From Ostrinia nubilalis (lineage: Eukaryota > Arthropoda > Insecta > Lepidoptera > Crambidae): a DNA stretch of 64,000 bases. Positions 20,673 through 31,262 of this stretch are shown piece after piece. The notes beneath the pieces were generated by a model. It searched no databases. It had not been told where the DNA came from and was given only the letters and a program-made list of their open reading frames with translations. How positions within the stretch are numbered: position 1 is the stretch's first letter; the number at the start of each line of letters is the position of its first letter. The DNA is taken from assembly GCF_963855985.1 (NCBI RefSeq), contig NC_087110.1, positions 11,027,001 to 11,091,000 of the forward strand, in the 5' to 3' direction. The translations under genes and the position numbers were made by a program.

Positions 20673-21528
20673 TTATTGTATTTTTCCATTTCTCAATACT
20701 GCTACTCGTACGTCCTATAAAAAATCCGTTTTTCCATTGGTTATTGTTGAATTAGAATTGAAATCAAAAAAGATCTGTCTTAGGATCTATCCCGCGATAT
20801 GCCTACAAACCTACGCCTATGTGGGTCAAGTCGCGTGGAAACAGGAGAGAGGTGATCCCGCATCGGTGTCACGTCTATTATGAAAGGTGAATTTGTATGT
20901 TTGTATGTAAAACAAAACGTCCCTAGAAAGCCTCAAAAACAGGAAGAGAAGTGACATAAAGTATTTATGCTGAAGACTGGCATCGGCTGAAAACCAACGC
21001 TGCATGGACCTAGGTTTATAACAGTTAAGCTGTGTTATGTGTTTTTTTCTGTTTTTTTTTTTACAATAAAGGTTTATTTATTTATTTTTATTAATTTTTT
21101 GCAAACAGGCAGCAGTTGCAGACAGTTTTTAATTAAACTTTAAGATCTTAATACTATTTTTGGTATACGATGTTATTGTGAACATAGCCAGGTCAAGTAG
21201 CATAAATACTCCACTCAAACCGAGAGATTAAGAAGAGATCCAAGAGATCCATCCAAGAGATTAATTATGATTCGAAAATGATAGAACATTAATTTAAGTC
21301 ATTCCTAGTATCTAGCTACTATTACTAGGAATTATTTTTAGAGGAAAACGAATATAAATAACCGACTATTAATTCCATACTGTCCGTTTTATTGTGATAT
21401 CCTGTAGCCTAAACGGCTTAATGGATTTTGACGCGTCGTTAGATTCGTCTCCATCTTCCACCAAGGCTACTGATCACGACACACTGACTGACTGATCTGT
21501 AGTATAATGACCAGGACTATTCCCACCT

Positions 21529-21800
21529 CAAGCAGCAAGGTTCTGGAATGGAGGCCGCGTACCGGAAAACGCAGCGTGGGACGTCCACCCACAAGGTGGA
21601 CCGACAACCTGATAAAGGTAGCAGGAAGGCGCTGGATGCAGGCCGCTACCAACCGTGCGATGTGGAAGTCATTGGGGGAGGCCTATGTTCAGCAGTGGAC
21701 ATCATATGGCTGAAATGATGAAGGCCTCCCCCTCCCCCAATGACTTCCACATCGCACGGTTGGTAGCGGCCTGCATCCAGCGCCTTCCTGTTACCTGCCA
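21529..21800. mobile_element. Two RTE-like fragments arranged tail to tail
   Basis: Bases 21529-21720 are a plus-strand copy ending in GAAATGATGAA. Bases 21722-21800 are a minus-strand fragment of the same subfamily starting near the GAGGCC motif. The second copy lacks its GAT tail, so a rearrangement is as likely as two insertions. Confidence 0.75.
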
Positions 21801-23240
21801 CCTGCTACCTTAACTTAAGCCGTAACAAACGTCAAGGCTGTCAAACTCCATACAAGGCTGTCATACTCCAGTTAAAGTTGATAGTAACCGTTAAAGCTAA
21901 GATGCAACTCATCCTTAGAGCCCCGGCAGACTGCAAACTTTTTGTCGGAATTCCTTGGAGGGTAGTTGAGCGGGAAGCATTGCCGATGTTGGACTTTAGT
22001 GTACAAATCTGGTGTTTTTCTGTGTTCTTGTGTGCAGTGAAGTGGCAAATATTTTTAAAACATTACATTGTGGGGGTAAATAAAAATAAAATAAATTAAA
22101 TAGTATACCGCGAAACCACTAGGTTGACAAAAAATTTTGTAGCATCAAATTGTAGTGAAAATTGCAAGAAAGTGACTAATACTTCGCGTCCTGAACATAA
22201 CCGAATCAAAAAAACCATAGGAACACTTACTTGGAGCACCAGGAGTCGTCCCATGAATCCACGAGCAGATGAAAAAGTCTAGGAATCCGATCACAGCCAG
22301 AAATCACCACATTTCCGCGTATTTATCAGTTTATGTCAATTTTTATGCGGCACGAAACACACAGTTTGAGATCTCAACGGAATAATAAAAAATAGTCTAT
22401 GGTAGGATCGCACGTCATTGACTGCGAGTTGACGCGTAATTCAAATTTCGAACTACGGCGTTATTAATAAACTATTTTTGACACCATTCCCCATTATTTT
22501 TAAATCACATTTTTTTTAAAAAGGACACTTCATTCTCGTCTTACAAACTAAATTAATTTTAAATTACCTGTAAATAAAGATTTTTGGTTGCATCATAATT
22601 TAAAAAGTAGTGTAATTGAGTGACGTAAATTGCTTGTATGCCATACAAAATCTACGGGAGTCTCGTTTTGACAGTTTTAAAAAGAACGTCAATATAATTG
22701 ATAGTCCCAAATTATTCAAGTCAATATAATTATTCGTTCCCAAATCGAATGATTTGTATTCAAATTTTGATTTTGATTTTGATTCAAATAGTGGGAAAAG
22801 TGGCTCAAACAGACTTAGATTAAAAGTTTTCAGGGATGTTTTTAATACGAACTTTTTACTCCACTAAAACTGTATGTTGTATGTACAGCGCTAGTTCTGA
22901 CTTTACATTATTGTTGAAAATTCACACCTATTCCAACCACATACGATACAGTGTTCAGCATTATGTGCCCATAAAATTAATCCAACTTTTTAATATGCAA
23001 ACTGTAACAAAAAAGCTGAAATAAAAAGAGCAAAGCACTTGAGCTAAGCGAGCGGTAACAATAACAATTAGCTCGCTCAGCTCACCCAACCGCAGGGGAT
23101 TAAAAATGTTAGTTTTAGCTTCTATTGTGTTAATTGTGTTAGTAGCTACTGCAATTTTAGGGTGACCACGATTAAGGATTATTAATTCAATCGATACGAA
23201 AAACTTTCTTCGCCTGTTTTAAGTATGACTAAAGTTTATT
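21800..23240. other. Non-coding stretch; one weak exon-like signal at 22218-22260
   Basis: On the minus strand, ATG GGA CGA CTC CTG GTG CTC CAA is followed by GTAAGT, a strong donor site, but no partner exon was found. Tandem TTTTGATTTTGATTTTGATT near 22765 looks like a retroelement tail. Confidence 0.3.
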
Positions 23241-23244
23241 TTAT

Positions 23245-23418
23245 TTTTACTACTGAGTGTATGTAAACATACTTAAATGCTATTGTACATACTATGTATA
23301 ATAGTATTTAAGTATGTTTATATTCGTTGTCTAGTACCCATAGTATACAAGCTTTGCTTAGTTTGGGACTAGAAGCGAAGTGTAAAATGTCCAAGGATAT
23401 TTATTATTTTATTTGATG
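23245..23418 (+). repeat. SINE body without tRNA head (family of 53251-53540)
   Basis: It matches that copy through AGTATTTAAGTATGTTTATA, CCCATAG, TACAAGCTTTGCTTAGTTTGG-like sequence and GTGTAAAATG.CCAAGGATA. Confidence 0.6.
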
Positions 23419-23679
23419 TTATACTGGTTTAAAAGTATTTCGTAACTTGGAAAGGTATGGTACAAACATTTTGTGACTATTCTAGTCTAGCGCGTAGCGC
23501 CTACTTTAGAATTAAACGAGCAATCACGACAGAGTAGAAATCATAAACCAATAACTTTGTTAAAAATATCTTTTATTTTTAATGCGAGAAAAGATTTTAA
23601 TAGTGATGTTTAGGTACCTACTCCTGCTTTAGAATAATGTAGTGTGTTCGTTAAGTACGTAAGAAAATAAAAAAATCAC

Positions 23680-24007
23680 ATATTGGAATCAAACGAAGTC
23701 TTCTCAGTATTATTTGTTTTATTCACTTCACATTTGCACAATCACAAGTAAGATTAAATTATAACTTAGTAGACTTCAAGGCACAACCGTTCGTCTCGAC
23801 TGTCGAGCTGAGAGTGCCGTCCGCCCGGCGTAGCATTACTTACGTCAGCTTGCCCCCACCACTATACCCCACTACTTGACTCTATGCTTCGGCAAAGGAA
23901 TACAAAACTATACAGCCTCTATGCTTTGGCAAAGGAATACAAAATTATACAGCCCAAGTAGAGTAAACTGTCAGAGTATTTATACCATAATTATGTTGCA
24001 CCTAACA
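23680..24007 (-). repeat. 3' LTR of the gypsy element
   Basis: It starts TGTTAGGTGCAACATAATTA on the minus strand. It contains TATAAATA soon after, and two copies of a 37-base unit (plus-strand 23880-23916 and 23917-23953, CTCTATGCTT.GGCAAAGG). I found no difference from the LTR at 30201-30528. Confidence 0.95.
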
Positions 24008-24588
24008 GCTCGGCCATCAGACAAGCGGTATGTCCTCATACCTAGTATCTTATTTATAATAAATCATGAAATAAATATAAACTAAAGTATACATGAATAA
24101 ATGCTTACCAGTAATAGATAATCACAACGCATACCTACTTTGTTTACAAATTTTAATCATAATAATCAAATCAAATTATTTCATTTGCAACAAAATGAGC
24201 CTTGTATTTTACAAATAATAAATTATGTTCGTTAAATATAGTTTACTATTCTAGGTGACTAATAATTTGTAATAAGTATGAAATCATTATACAAAGTATT
24301 TTAGAGTACTCAGTTAAACACAAACGATTTGCTAGAATATAACTATACTCATCAAAATTATTCGCATTATTTATTGATTAAGACGACAGAATATAATTCC
24401 TGTTCCATTTACATGGAATTAGAAGCCAAATAGAAAATATAAAACAAGTGTCGTTATAAAGTGTAAATACTTATTAATTATAATAATCCTAATTTTTTGT
24501 AGGTACACAAATTATACCATTTGTACCAAATGCATGCATTAATGAGATCTAAACAATAATTATGATCAAAATTATACCTACAAAAATA

Positions 24589-27500
24589 TTAAGCACTATT
24601 TTTATCTGCCAATCCCGAAGAGTTTCCACTGTCCAAGCTACGGTCATCATCAGAATCGCTACTACTACCTCCTAAGTCTATGTTAAGGTTCATCCACGGG
24701 CGAATTTTATCGATAGCTACTATAGTTTCATAGCGCCTGTTATTCTTCCGTGTTAGCGGAGTATCTTCTATAACAAATCTATCGTTCGGTAATATTTTGC
24801 AAATACGATAAGGGCCTTGAAATTTGGCTACTAACTTTTTAGATTTCCCATCATTTGAAGTTACGTCTCTTTCTACTCTCACTAAGTCCCCCTCGCAATA
24901 TTTCGCACTAATCTTTCTCCTTTTGTCAAAACGTTTTTTGTCTTTAGCCTGTTGTACTTCTATACGTTTACAGGCGTCCTCTCTTATTGAGGTTACGTCT
25001 GTAGGTGAGGTTTCATCTAATGTATCATCAATTATTTCGCTCAGAATACATTCAGAGGGATTTGTCAATTTGAATCCGAAGAGTAATTCAGATGGGCTTT
25101 TTTTTGTTGTTTTGTGAATTGTAGTATTAATACCAATCTGAATATCGGGGAGAAACTCGTCCCATGTTCTATCGTCCCTACCATGAGTCTTGGTGGATAA
25201 AGCATCTAAAATCGTTCTGTTAAAACGTTCAACCTGGCCATTGGCTCTAGGTGTGGAAACTGCATTAAGGATATGTTTAATGCCCGTATCTTTCATGAAC
25301 TTTTTAAACGCGTGGCTTGTAAAACATGAACCTTGATCGGTTATTAGCCTGGCAGGAGCCCCGAAGTAGCTGATATGTTCCCTAATAACACGTATTGTGG
25401 TTATTGCTTTGGTGTTCCTGACAGGGCGTATGTTTACATACTTCGTAAAACCATCAACAATTACGAGAATATAACAATTACCACGCTTACTTCGGATAAA
25501 TGGACCCAAATGATCTGCGTGTATTGTATGAAAGGGTCTATCTATTCTAGGTATTGGGTGTAATTCGCCTTCCCGAGAGCCTCCAGCATGTTTATGGTGC
25601 GCGCATTCTAAGCAAGCAGATACATATTTCTTAACGAATTTACGTAATTTGGGAAACCAATACGCATCTTTAACACGTGAAAGGGTTTTTTCAAATCCGA
25701 AATGACCGATATCGTCGTGATTTCGTTTTAGGATTTGCCAACGCATGGCTTTGGGAACAACCCAACGTAAGTTATTGTCAACAATCCGATAAACTCTATC
25801 ATTTTTTAATTTATAATTATTACGGACATCTAATAACTTTTCGGTATCAGGGCTGCTGAGGGCTTTTTTAATTGACACTATCTCATCATCTACCATCTGT
25901 GCAGTACTAAGCCAGTTATCGGTTTCAATGTTGAGGACGTCAAGAACATGAGATTCAGATTTTGCAGGATCTACTGGGTTGCGACTAAGCGCATCGACGT
26001 GAGACATCTTATCCCCGGGTCTATATTCGATCGAACAGTCGAACTCTTGTAACTGAATCCACCACCGAGCGATGCGCGGAATTAAGTCTCGTTTTGTTAA
26101 TGTGGTTCTCAGGGCATTACAATCGGTAAAAATTTTGAACGGAATTCCTATCAAGTATACTCTAAAACGATGTAGAGAAGCTACAACCGCAAGGGTTTCT
26201 AACTCAAATGCGTGGAGTTTCTGCTCATCTACTGTAGTTTTGCGGCTATAATACGATACGGGGCAGAGAACACCATCTTTGTTTTTTTGAAGTAAGATTC
26301 CAGCTACGCCATTTTTACATGCGTCAGTATGCAAGTGGGTCTCAGCAGATGGATTGTACAAAGCGATAACTGGTCGAGAAAGTAGTTTGGTTTTGATTGA
26401 AGTGAAAGCATTTTCTTGTTCAGAAGTCCATCTCCAATTACAGTCTTTTCGTAATAAATCTGTTAAAGGCTTAGCAATAATGGCGAAATCTTTGATGAAC
26501 CGCCGGAAGAAACTTGCGAGTCCCATAAACTGGCGTACCTCGTGTTGATTTTTAGGAACGGGAAAGTTAGAAACAGCTTGAGTTTTCCTATTGCCGGGAC
26601 GAATACCATTAGGTCCAACTTCAAAACCCAAAAAATCTAATTGGGTCAAAAAGAAATTACATTTGCTTAACTTTAGGGTCAAACCACCCTGCCTCAATAA
26701 CTGCAAAACTTCTCTTAACCGTTCAATTCCTTCAGAAAAACTATGAGCAGGTATTAGAATGTCGTCCATGTAGACGAGAGCGAATTTAATTTTGGCTTCA
26801 GCTAATATCTGATTAATAGTGCGCTGAAAGACTGACGGGGCGTTGACTAAGCCGAAAGGCATACGCAGATATTCAAATTGGCCGTCTGGGGTCACAAAAG
26901 CCGTTTTAGGTTGAGAATCTTCCGAAATTGGGATCTGGTAATAGCCAGAGGCTAAATCTAGTGAGATGAAGAAAGTATGTCCTGCCAATTGATCAAGTTG
27001 ATCTTCTACTAGAGGAAGGGGGTAATGGTCCTTTATGGTTTTCCGGTTAAGGGCGCGGTAGTCTACACATAGTCGCTTCTCGCCTGTCTTTTTTTTAACG
27101 AGAACTATTGGACTGGCATAGGGAGATGAGGATTCACGGATAATATTGGCATCCAGCATTTCTTGTACCATATCGCGTACGAGAACCCGTTCAGAATAAG
27201 ACAGACGATACGGCCGGTAGACAACAGGATCGGAATCTTTCAGTTTTATTTCCATTTCTGCGACGTTAGTAAAACCTAAATCCTTAAGCCCGGTTGAAAA
27301 ACAATCCTTAAATTCATTTAATAATTTGTTCAAATCATCTACTTCATTTTTGGTTAAATTTTCATTGACGTTTAATTTTTCGAACGATTCTTCTGGCTCT
27401 ATTTCTAAGTTACAGACATCTGTTACTTTGTTAATGGGTATTGCACGTGTAATTAAAAAGTTAGCAGGAAATTTAACACAACCACCAGATACATTCTGTA

Positions 27501-29562
27501 CCAAAACATTCCCGTAACCATTTTTTAAATCGTATTCGCCAGGACAAAGAAAATATTCGTGTTCAGGCGTACCTCGGATCGAGCCATCAATGTAAATTTT
27601 ACCATTGAACAGGGAATCAGTATAAACAGGCACAGCCTGCATTTCGTTCACCCCTACTTCAACGTTACGTTGGAGTAGCAAAAATAGTTTCGAGGACTTA
27701 TTGATTCGTTCAAATATCAGGCGTCTTGGAGTTTTGGTAATGAAAATATCTGGCAGTTCTGTGAATGAATGTCCAAGTAAAAGGGAATATTTCAAGACTG
27801 CGTCTTCGACAATATATACCTCTATGGTCTCTATAATGCCTTGTATTATAATATTAACGGAAGCTCTGCCTATTGGCTGAACAATTGAATTGCCTAAACC
27901 TCGCATAAAAGGTAAATTATCTTTAGTCAATTTCAAACCTAAAGACATAGCCTCGGACTCTCGCATGATTGAGCATTCACTGCCCAGGTCGACGAAACAA
28001 GAAATTGGCTTATTATTAACTTTGGCCGTTAATACATATTTGTTGTTAGCATCGTCTTTATTATTATTAAAGGGATGCTGTACTGTGTCATTATAATTAA
28101 TATTTAGTTTAAGAACTTGTTTTTCATTAGGAATGGGATCTTTATTGTTTACTTGGGTATTACTTTTCGTCATATTGGGACATGCCACTGTACTATGACC
28201 TAATTTGAAACAATTGCTACATTTTTCAAGAGGCTTGGGGCATTTAAAGCTTGGATGACCCTCCACTCCACAATTAAAACACTTTAATGGAGGTTTGCCG
28301 TTATTAACTTTGTTGGATGACACAGTTGTGTTGATGGACCTTTTATTTGTATCATTCCTATTCCTGTATAACCCAGCATTATCCTTATCTTTTAACTGAC
28401 CAACTTTAACCATTTTTAAATATTTGAGAACCTGTTCTGGTGTCTGAAATTGTGCTGCTTGTGCTCCTAGCTTAATTGCCCTATCCTCTATGCCATAAAG
28501 AATGCAGTCAACTGCCTTTCTCCCAGATATCTGACATCTATTTAGTAAATTAAGCTTGGCATAATAGTACTGCTCAAGTGGCTCTCCGTATTTGACTTTA
28601 AGGGACAACATTTCTGAAAGTAATTCAGCATAATTTTCCCTACATGGAAACGCTTCAACTAACTTAGATTTCCATTCCGTCCAAGTAAAAAGTAAAGTTG
28701 GCAAACTTTGGTACCAAGACTTTGCTAAGCCGGTAAGTTTGGGTAGTGCATAATGAATTATTTCGCGCTCATCCCATTCATATATTTCTGCACATTCCTC
28801 TACTTTCGTAATCCAATTTAGAATAGTTTGAGTCTTAGAGAGTGGATCAAAATCGGGAATGACATTGGCAACAGACGGTAATTTATGATTAGCTGATTTT
28901 GACAATTGTTTTAAGGCTTCAACAAACTGATTAACTATAATATTACTCTTATCATTAGGATTATCTTCATACCTTGGTATTGATGACCGGGAGGTGGACG
29001 GACGGAGCACGGAGCGACTCCTTGACCGCGCCTGACTTCGTGTGTCACTTGGTGACCGCCTGATTCTGGATCTTGACAGTCTTCGCTGCGTACGGTAGAT
29101 GGAGGGATCACGAGATTCATCGTCGTTCTTATAGTTGCTTGAATATTTTCGCTCATCATGTTCATAGTCATTACGGCGTACAACCATTTTCGGCCGGTTG
29201 AAATTCAAAATGGGCGATTTGCGCCCAGGTTCATCAACATCACACCTGGTTGCCGTCGAGGTACGTCGCTCCTGCTCATCGTCCCATCGAAAGCGTCCAG
29301 GCGCCTCTCGCTCGTTTCCATGACGAGAACGTTGCTCATGCTCCTCGTTCGGATCATGGAAACGCCTGAGAGATCGGGTAACTGAATGTCGCTCAAGCTC
29401 ACCATTCAAGTTACGCGATGAATATCTCAATATACGAGTCGAGCGTTGCTCAAGCTCATCGCTCGACTCACGTCTCCTGCTGCGAGTAGTAGTACTTCTA
29501 CTTCTAGTTCGGGGCCGTGAAGTCCTTGCTTCGGCATCTCTCTGCATATTATCAGAATCCAT
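24589..29562 (-). CDS. Ty3/gypsy gag-pol polyprotein, 1,657 aa, intact
   Basis: The single frame encodes, in order: an Arg/Ser-rich N-terminus (residues 1-190, many RSRS and SRSR words); a gag capsid-like region (about 205-395); two zinc knuckles, CFNCGVEGHPSFKC and CSNCFKLGHSTVAC (about 427-460); an aspartic protease with CFVDLGSECSIM (about 520-531); a reverse transcriptase with YMDD (about 929-932); RNase H with LHTDACKNG (about 1075); an integrase zinc head (about 1280-1325); and an integrase core with D in HADHLGPF, D in ITDQGSCF and E in GQVERFNRT (about 1349, 1407, 1444). The C-terminus is Ser/Asp-rich. gag and pol are in one frame, with no frameshift site. The protease loop reads DLG instead of the usual D[TS]G, which may lower its activity. 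Confidence 0.95.
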   Translation of the reverse strand: MDSDNMQRDAEARTSRPRTRSRSTTTRSRRRESSDELEQRSTRILRYSSRNLNGELERHSVTRSLRRFHDPNEEHEQRSRHGNEREAPGRFRWDDEQERRTSTATRCDVDEPGRKSPILNFNRPKMVVRRNDYEHDERKYSSNYKNDDESRDPSIYRTQRRLSRSRIRRSPSDTRSQARSRSRSVLRPSTSRSSIPRYEDNPNDKSNIIVNQFVEALKQLSKSANHKLPSVANVIPDFDPLSKTQTILNWITKVEECAEIYEWDEREIIHYALPKLTGLAKSWYQSLPTLLFTWTEWKSKLVEAFPCRENYAELLSEMLSLKVKYGEPLEQYYYAKLNLLNRCQISGRKAVDCILYGIEDRAIKLGAQAAQFQTPEQVLKYLKMVKVGQLKDKDNAGLYRNRNDTNKRSINTTVSSNKVNNGKPPLKCFNCGVEGHPSFKCPKPLEKCSNCFKLGHSTVACPNMTKSNTQVNNKDPIPNEKQVLKLNINYNDTVQHPFNNNKDDANNKYVLTAKVNNKPISCFVDLGSECSIMRESEAMSLGLKLTKDNLPFMRGLGNSIVQPIGRASVNIIIQGIIETIEVYIVEDAVLKYSLLLGHSFTELPDIFITKTPRRLIFERINKSSKLFLLLQRNVEVGVNEMQAVPVYTDSLFNGKIYIDGSIRGTPEHEYFLCPGEYDLKNGYGNVLVQNVSGGCVKFPANFLITRAIPINKVTDVCNLEIEPEESFEKLNVNENLTKNEVDDLNKLLNEFKDCFSTGLKDLGFTNVAEMEIKLKDSDPVVYRPYRLSYSERVLVRDMVQEMLDANIIRESSSPYASPIVLVKKKTGEKRLCVDYRALNRKTIKDHYPLPLVEDQLDQLAGHTFFISLDLASGYYQIPISEDSQPKTAFVTPDGQFEYLRMPFGLVNAPSVFQRTINQILAEAKIKFALVYMDDILIPAHSFSEGIERLREVLQLLRQGGLTLKLSKCNFFLTQLDFLGFEVGPNGIRPGNRKTQAVSNFPVPKNQHEVRQFMGLASFFRRFIKDFAIIAKPLTDLLRKDCNWRWTSEQENAFTSIKTKLLSRPVIALYNPSAETHLHTDACKNGVAGILLQKNKDGVLCPVSYYSRKTTVDEQKLHAFELETLAVVASLHRFRVYLIGIPFKIFTDCNALRTTLTKRDLIPRIARWWIQLQEFDCSIEYRPGDKMSHVDALSRNPVDPAKSESHVLDVLNIETDNWLSTAQMVDDEIVSIKKALSSPDTEKLLDVRNNYKLKNDRVYRIVDNNLRWVVPKAMRWQILKRNHDDIGHFGFEKTLSRVKDAYWFPKLRKFVKKYVSACLECAHHKHAGGSREGELHPIPRIDRPFHTIHADHLGPFIRSKRGNCYILVIVDGFTKYVNIRPVRNTKAITTIRVIREHISYFGAPARLITDQGSCFTSHAFKKFMKDTGIKHILNAVSTPRANGQVERFNRTILDALSTKTHGRDDRTWDEFLPDIQIGINTTIHKTTKKSPSELLFGFKLTNPSECILSEIIDDTLDETSPTDVTSIREDACKRIEVQQAKDKKRFDKRRKISAKYCEGDLVRVERDVTSNDGKSKKLVAKFQGPYRICKILPNDRFVIEDTPLTRKNNRRYETIVAIDKIRPWMNLNIDLGGSSSDSDDDRSLDSGNSSGLADKNSA

Positions 29563-30186
29563 CTGTCATTGGCACCACCAACTGAAACTCAAAATTATGA
29601 CGCTGTCACTACTATTCTCTAGTAAGTATAGCAAATAAAAATATATAAAAAGAAAGAGAGAAAAAGAGTCGTAAATAAGCAAATATTATGGAAAATAATT
29701 CATTATTATGATCACACAAATCACTTAGCCTCAAAAGGTCATAATGGGAGTAAAATTTGTTACCTACTTCTGATATTATCTAGCTGTTACATAATTACAC
29801 CATGCACACAATTTTTTAATGATAAGTATAACCTCTACCGAATGAAATGACTAAACACACATAGTTAACATCACATTGTCAGAGGGTAGCCCCAAGCAAA
29901 TGCAATAATTAACCAAGCAATAATAATATGTGCCAATATCATACTGCCGGAGCTTAGCCTTGGTGGCATAATATCCAGCAATTAAAATTAGGCTTAAACA
30001 TTGTTATGGCCTTTTTATTTAACATTGGCCATTTGTTGGAAATATTAAAATTATTATAAAATTTAAAATATGTATATTATCACACTGTAAAATAATAATA
30101 ATTTTTAAAAAAATCTTTAACAAATAAAATAGAACTAATGTACTTACGATTTTGGACGTGGCGAGATATTTATCAAATATCAGTCT

Positions 30187-30199
30187 ATCCCGCTTCTGA
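30187..30199 (-). promoter_or_regulatory. Probable primer-binding site, complementary to tRNA-Leu 3' end
   Basis: Just inside the 5' LTR, the minus strand reads TCAGAAGCGGGAT. The tRNA-Leu gene at 57069-57152 ends ATCCCACTTCTGACA, whose complement is TCAGAAGTGGGAT, so 12 of 13 bases pair. It pairs a few bases inside the tRNA end, not at the CCA. Confidence 0.65.
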
Positions 30200-30200
30200 G

Positions 30201-30528
30201 ATATTGGAATCAAACGAAGTCTTCTCAGTATTATTTGTTTTATTCACTTCACATTTGCACAATCACAAGTAAGATTAAATTATAACTTAGTAGACTTCAA
30301 GGCACAACCGTTCGTCTCGACTGTCGAGCTGAGAGTGCCGTCCGCCCGGCGTAGCATTACTTACGTCAGCTTGCCCCCACCACTATACCCCACTACTTGA
30401 CTCTATGCTTCGGCAAAGGAATACAAAACTATACAGCCTCTATGCTTTGGCAAAGGAATACAAAATTATACAGCCCAAGTAGAGTAAACTGTCAGAGTAT
30501 TTATACCATAATTATGTTGCACCTAACA
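30201..30528 (-). repeat. 5' LTR of the gypsy element
   Basis: It has the same sequence as 23680-24007. It would supply the promoter: on the minus strand TATAAATA lies about 20 bases after the TGTTAGG start. Confidence 0.95.
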
Positions 30529-30884
30529 CACATAACATTTGTATCCGTGAACGAATTGGTTATATTTTGTCAATCTCTTTATTTATCTTTTGTTTTCTTT
30601 TCCAACTTTACCACCGAATAAAAATAGAATAAAATACAGATAAGTTGATAACCCTGACCTTTCCTAAAACATAACGTGCACAATTTGGGCACCCCATAAA
30701 ATAAGGAATCCCGTCCCTCCTTTATGACAATAGACATTCGATCCACATTGCACCGCACCTGGTGTGGACGCGTGCTATATTATTACTTAGGGTTCCGTAT
30801 CACTTGTCACTTTTATTAGTGCCATGTTTTCATCAAAATCGGATAAAGATTTCAAAGATTATATTTGAGTATTCATCATCAGGT

Positions 30885-30962
30885 CATTTAATCTCCACTG
30901 CAGGAGCCTTGAGGAGGATTTGGCCTACACTCTCCAAGCTGCACCGCTCTGACGGGTTAGGG
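30885..30962 (+). repeat. Dispersed repeat with GGATTTGGCCTACACTCTCC
   Basis: The same words occur in reverse near 61378-61389 and 61719-61745 (GGAGTGTAGGCCAAATCC) and in diverged form near 47805 and 9500. The family is not recognised. Confidence 0.45.
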
Positions 30963-31104
30963 AACAGCTGAATATTAAATTACGAAAATAATTTAAGTGT
31001 ACTATGTCGTTCCTGCAGAGTAGAATAGGACCACTTTTTCATCCCGAAGATATCGTATGAAACGAAATGAAAGAATTATGCTTACGTCAGGCCTCCTCCA
31101 GGCT

Positions 31105-31262
31105 AAGTAGCGTGGGCAGGCCTCCCACTAGGTGGACCGACGATCTGGTGAAGATCACGGGAGGTGGCTGGATGCGAGCGGCGCAGAACGGGTCTTTGTG
31201 GAAATCCTTGGGGGCCTTTGTCCAGCAGTGGACGTCTTTAGGCTGAAACGAACGAACGAACA
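31105..31262 (+). mobile_element. RTE-like LINE 3' fragment, (GAAC)n-tailed subfamily
   Basis: It encodes GRPPTRWTDDLVKI, then GGWMRAAQNGSLWKSLG and AFVQQWTSLG in linked frames. A GAAACGAACGAACGAAC tail follows. One small deletion breaks the frame. Confidence 0.75.

Larger units (their letters stand above)
23680..30528 (-). mobile_element. Complete Ty3/gypsy LTR retrotransposon
   Basis: The element runs on the minus strand from a 5' LTR (30201-30528) to a 3' LTR (23680-24007). Between them are a leader, one long gag-pol frame (24589-29562) and a 580-base 3' untranslated part. No envelope frame follows pol. LTRs of equal length that I read as identical, plus an uninterrupted frame, point to a recent insertion. 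The flanks CACATA (23675-23680) and CACATA (30529-30534) suggest a target duplication whose exact length depends on the LTR border chosen. Confidence 0.95.

Noticed and set aside
22218..22260. Possible first exon on the minus strand (ATG GGA CGA ... CAA then GTAAGT)
   Set aside because: The donor is good, but no downstream exon or promoter could be linked to it.
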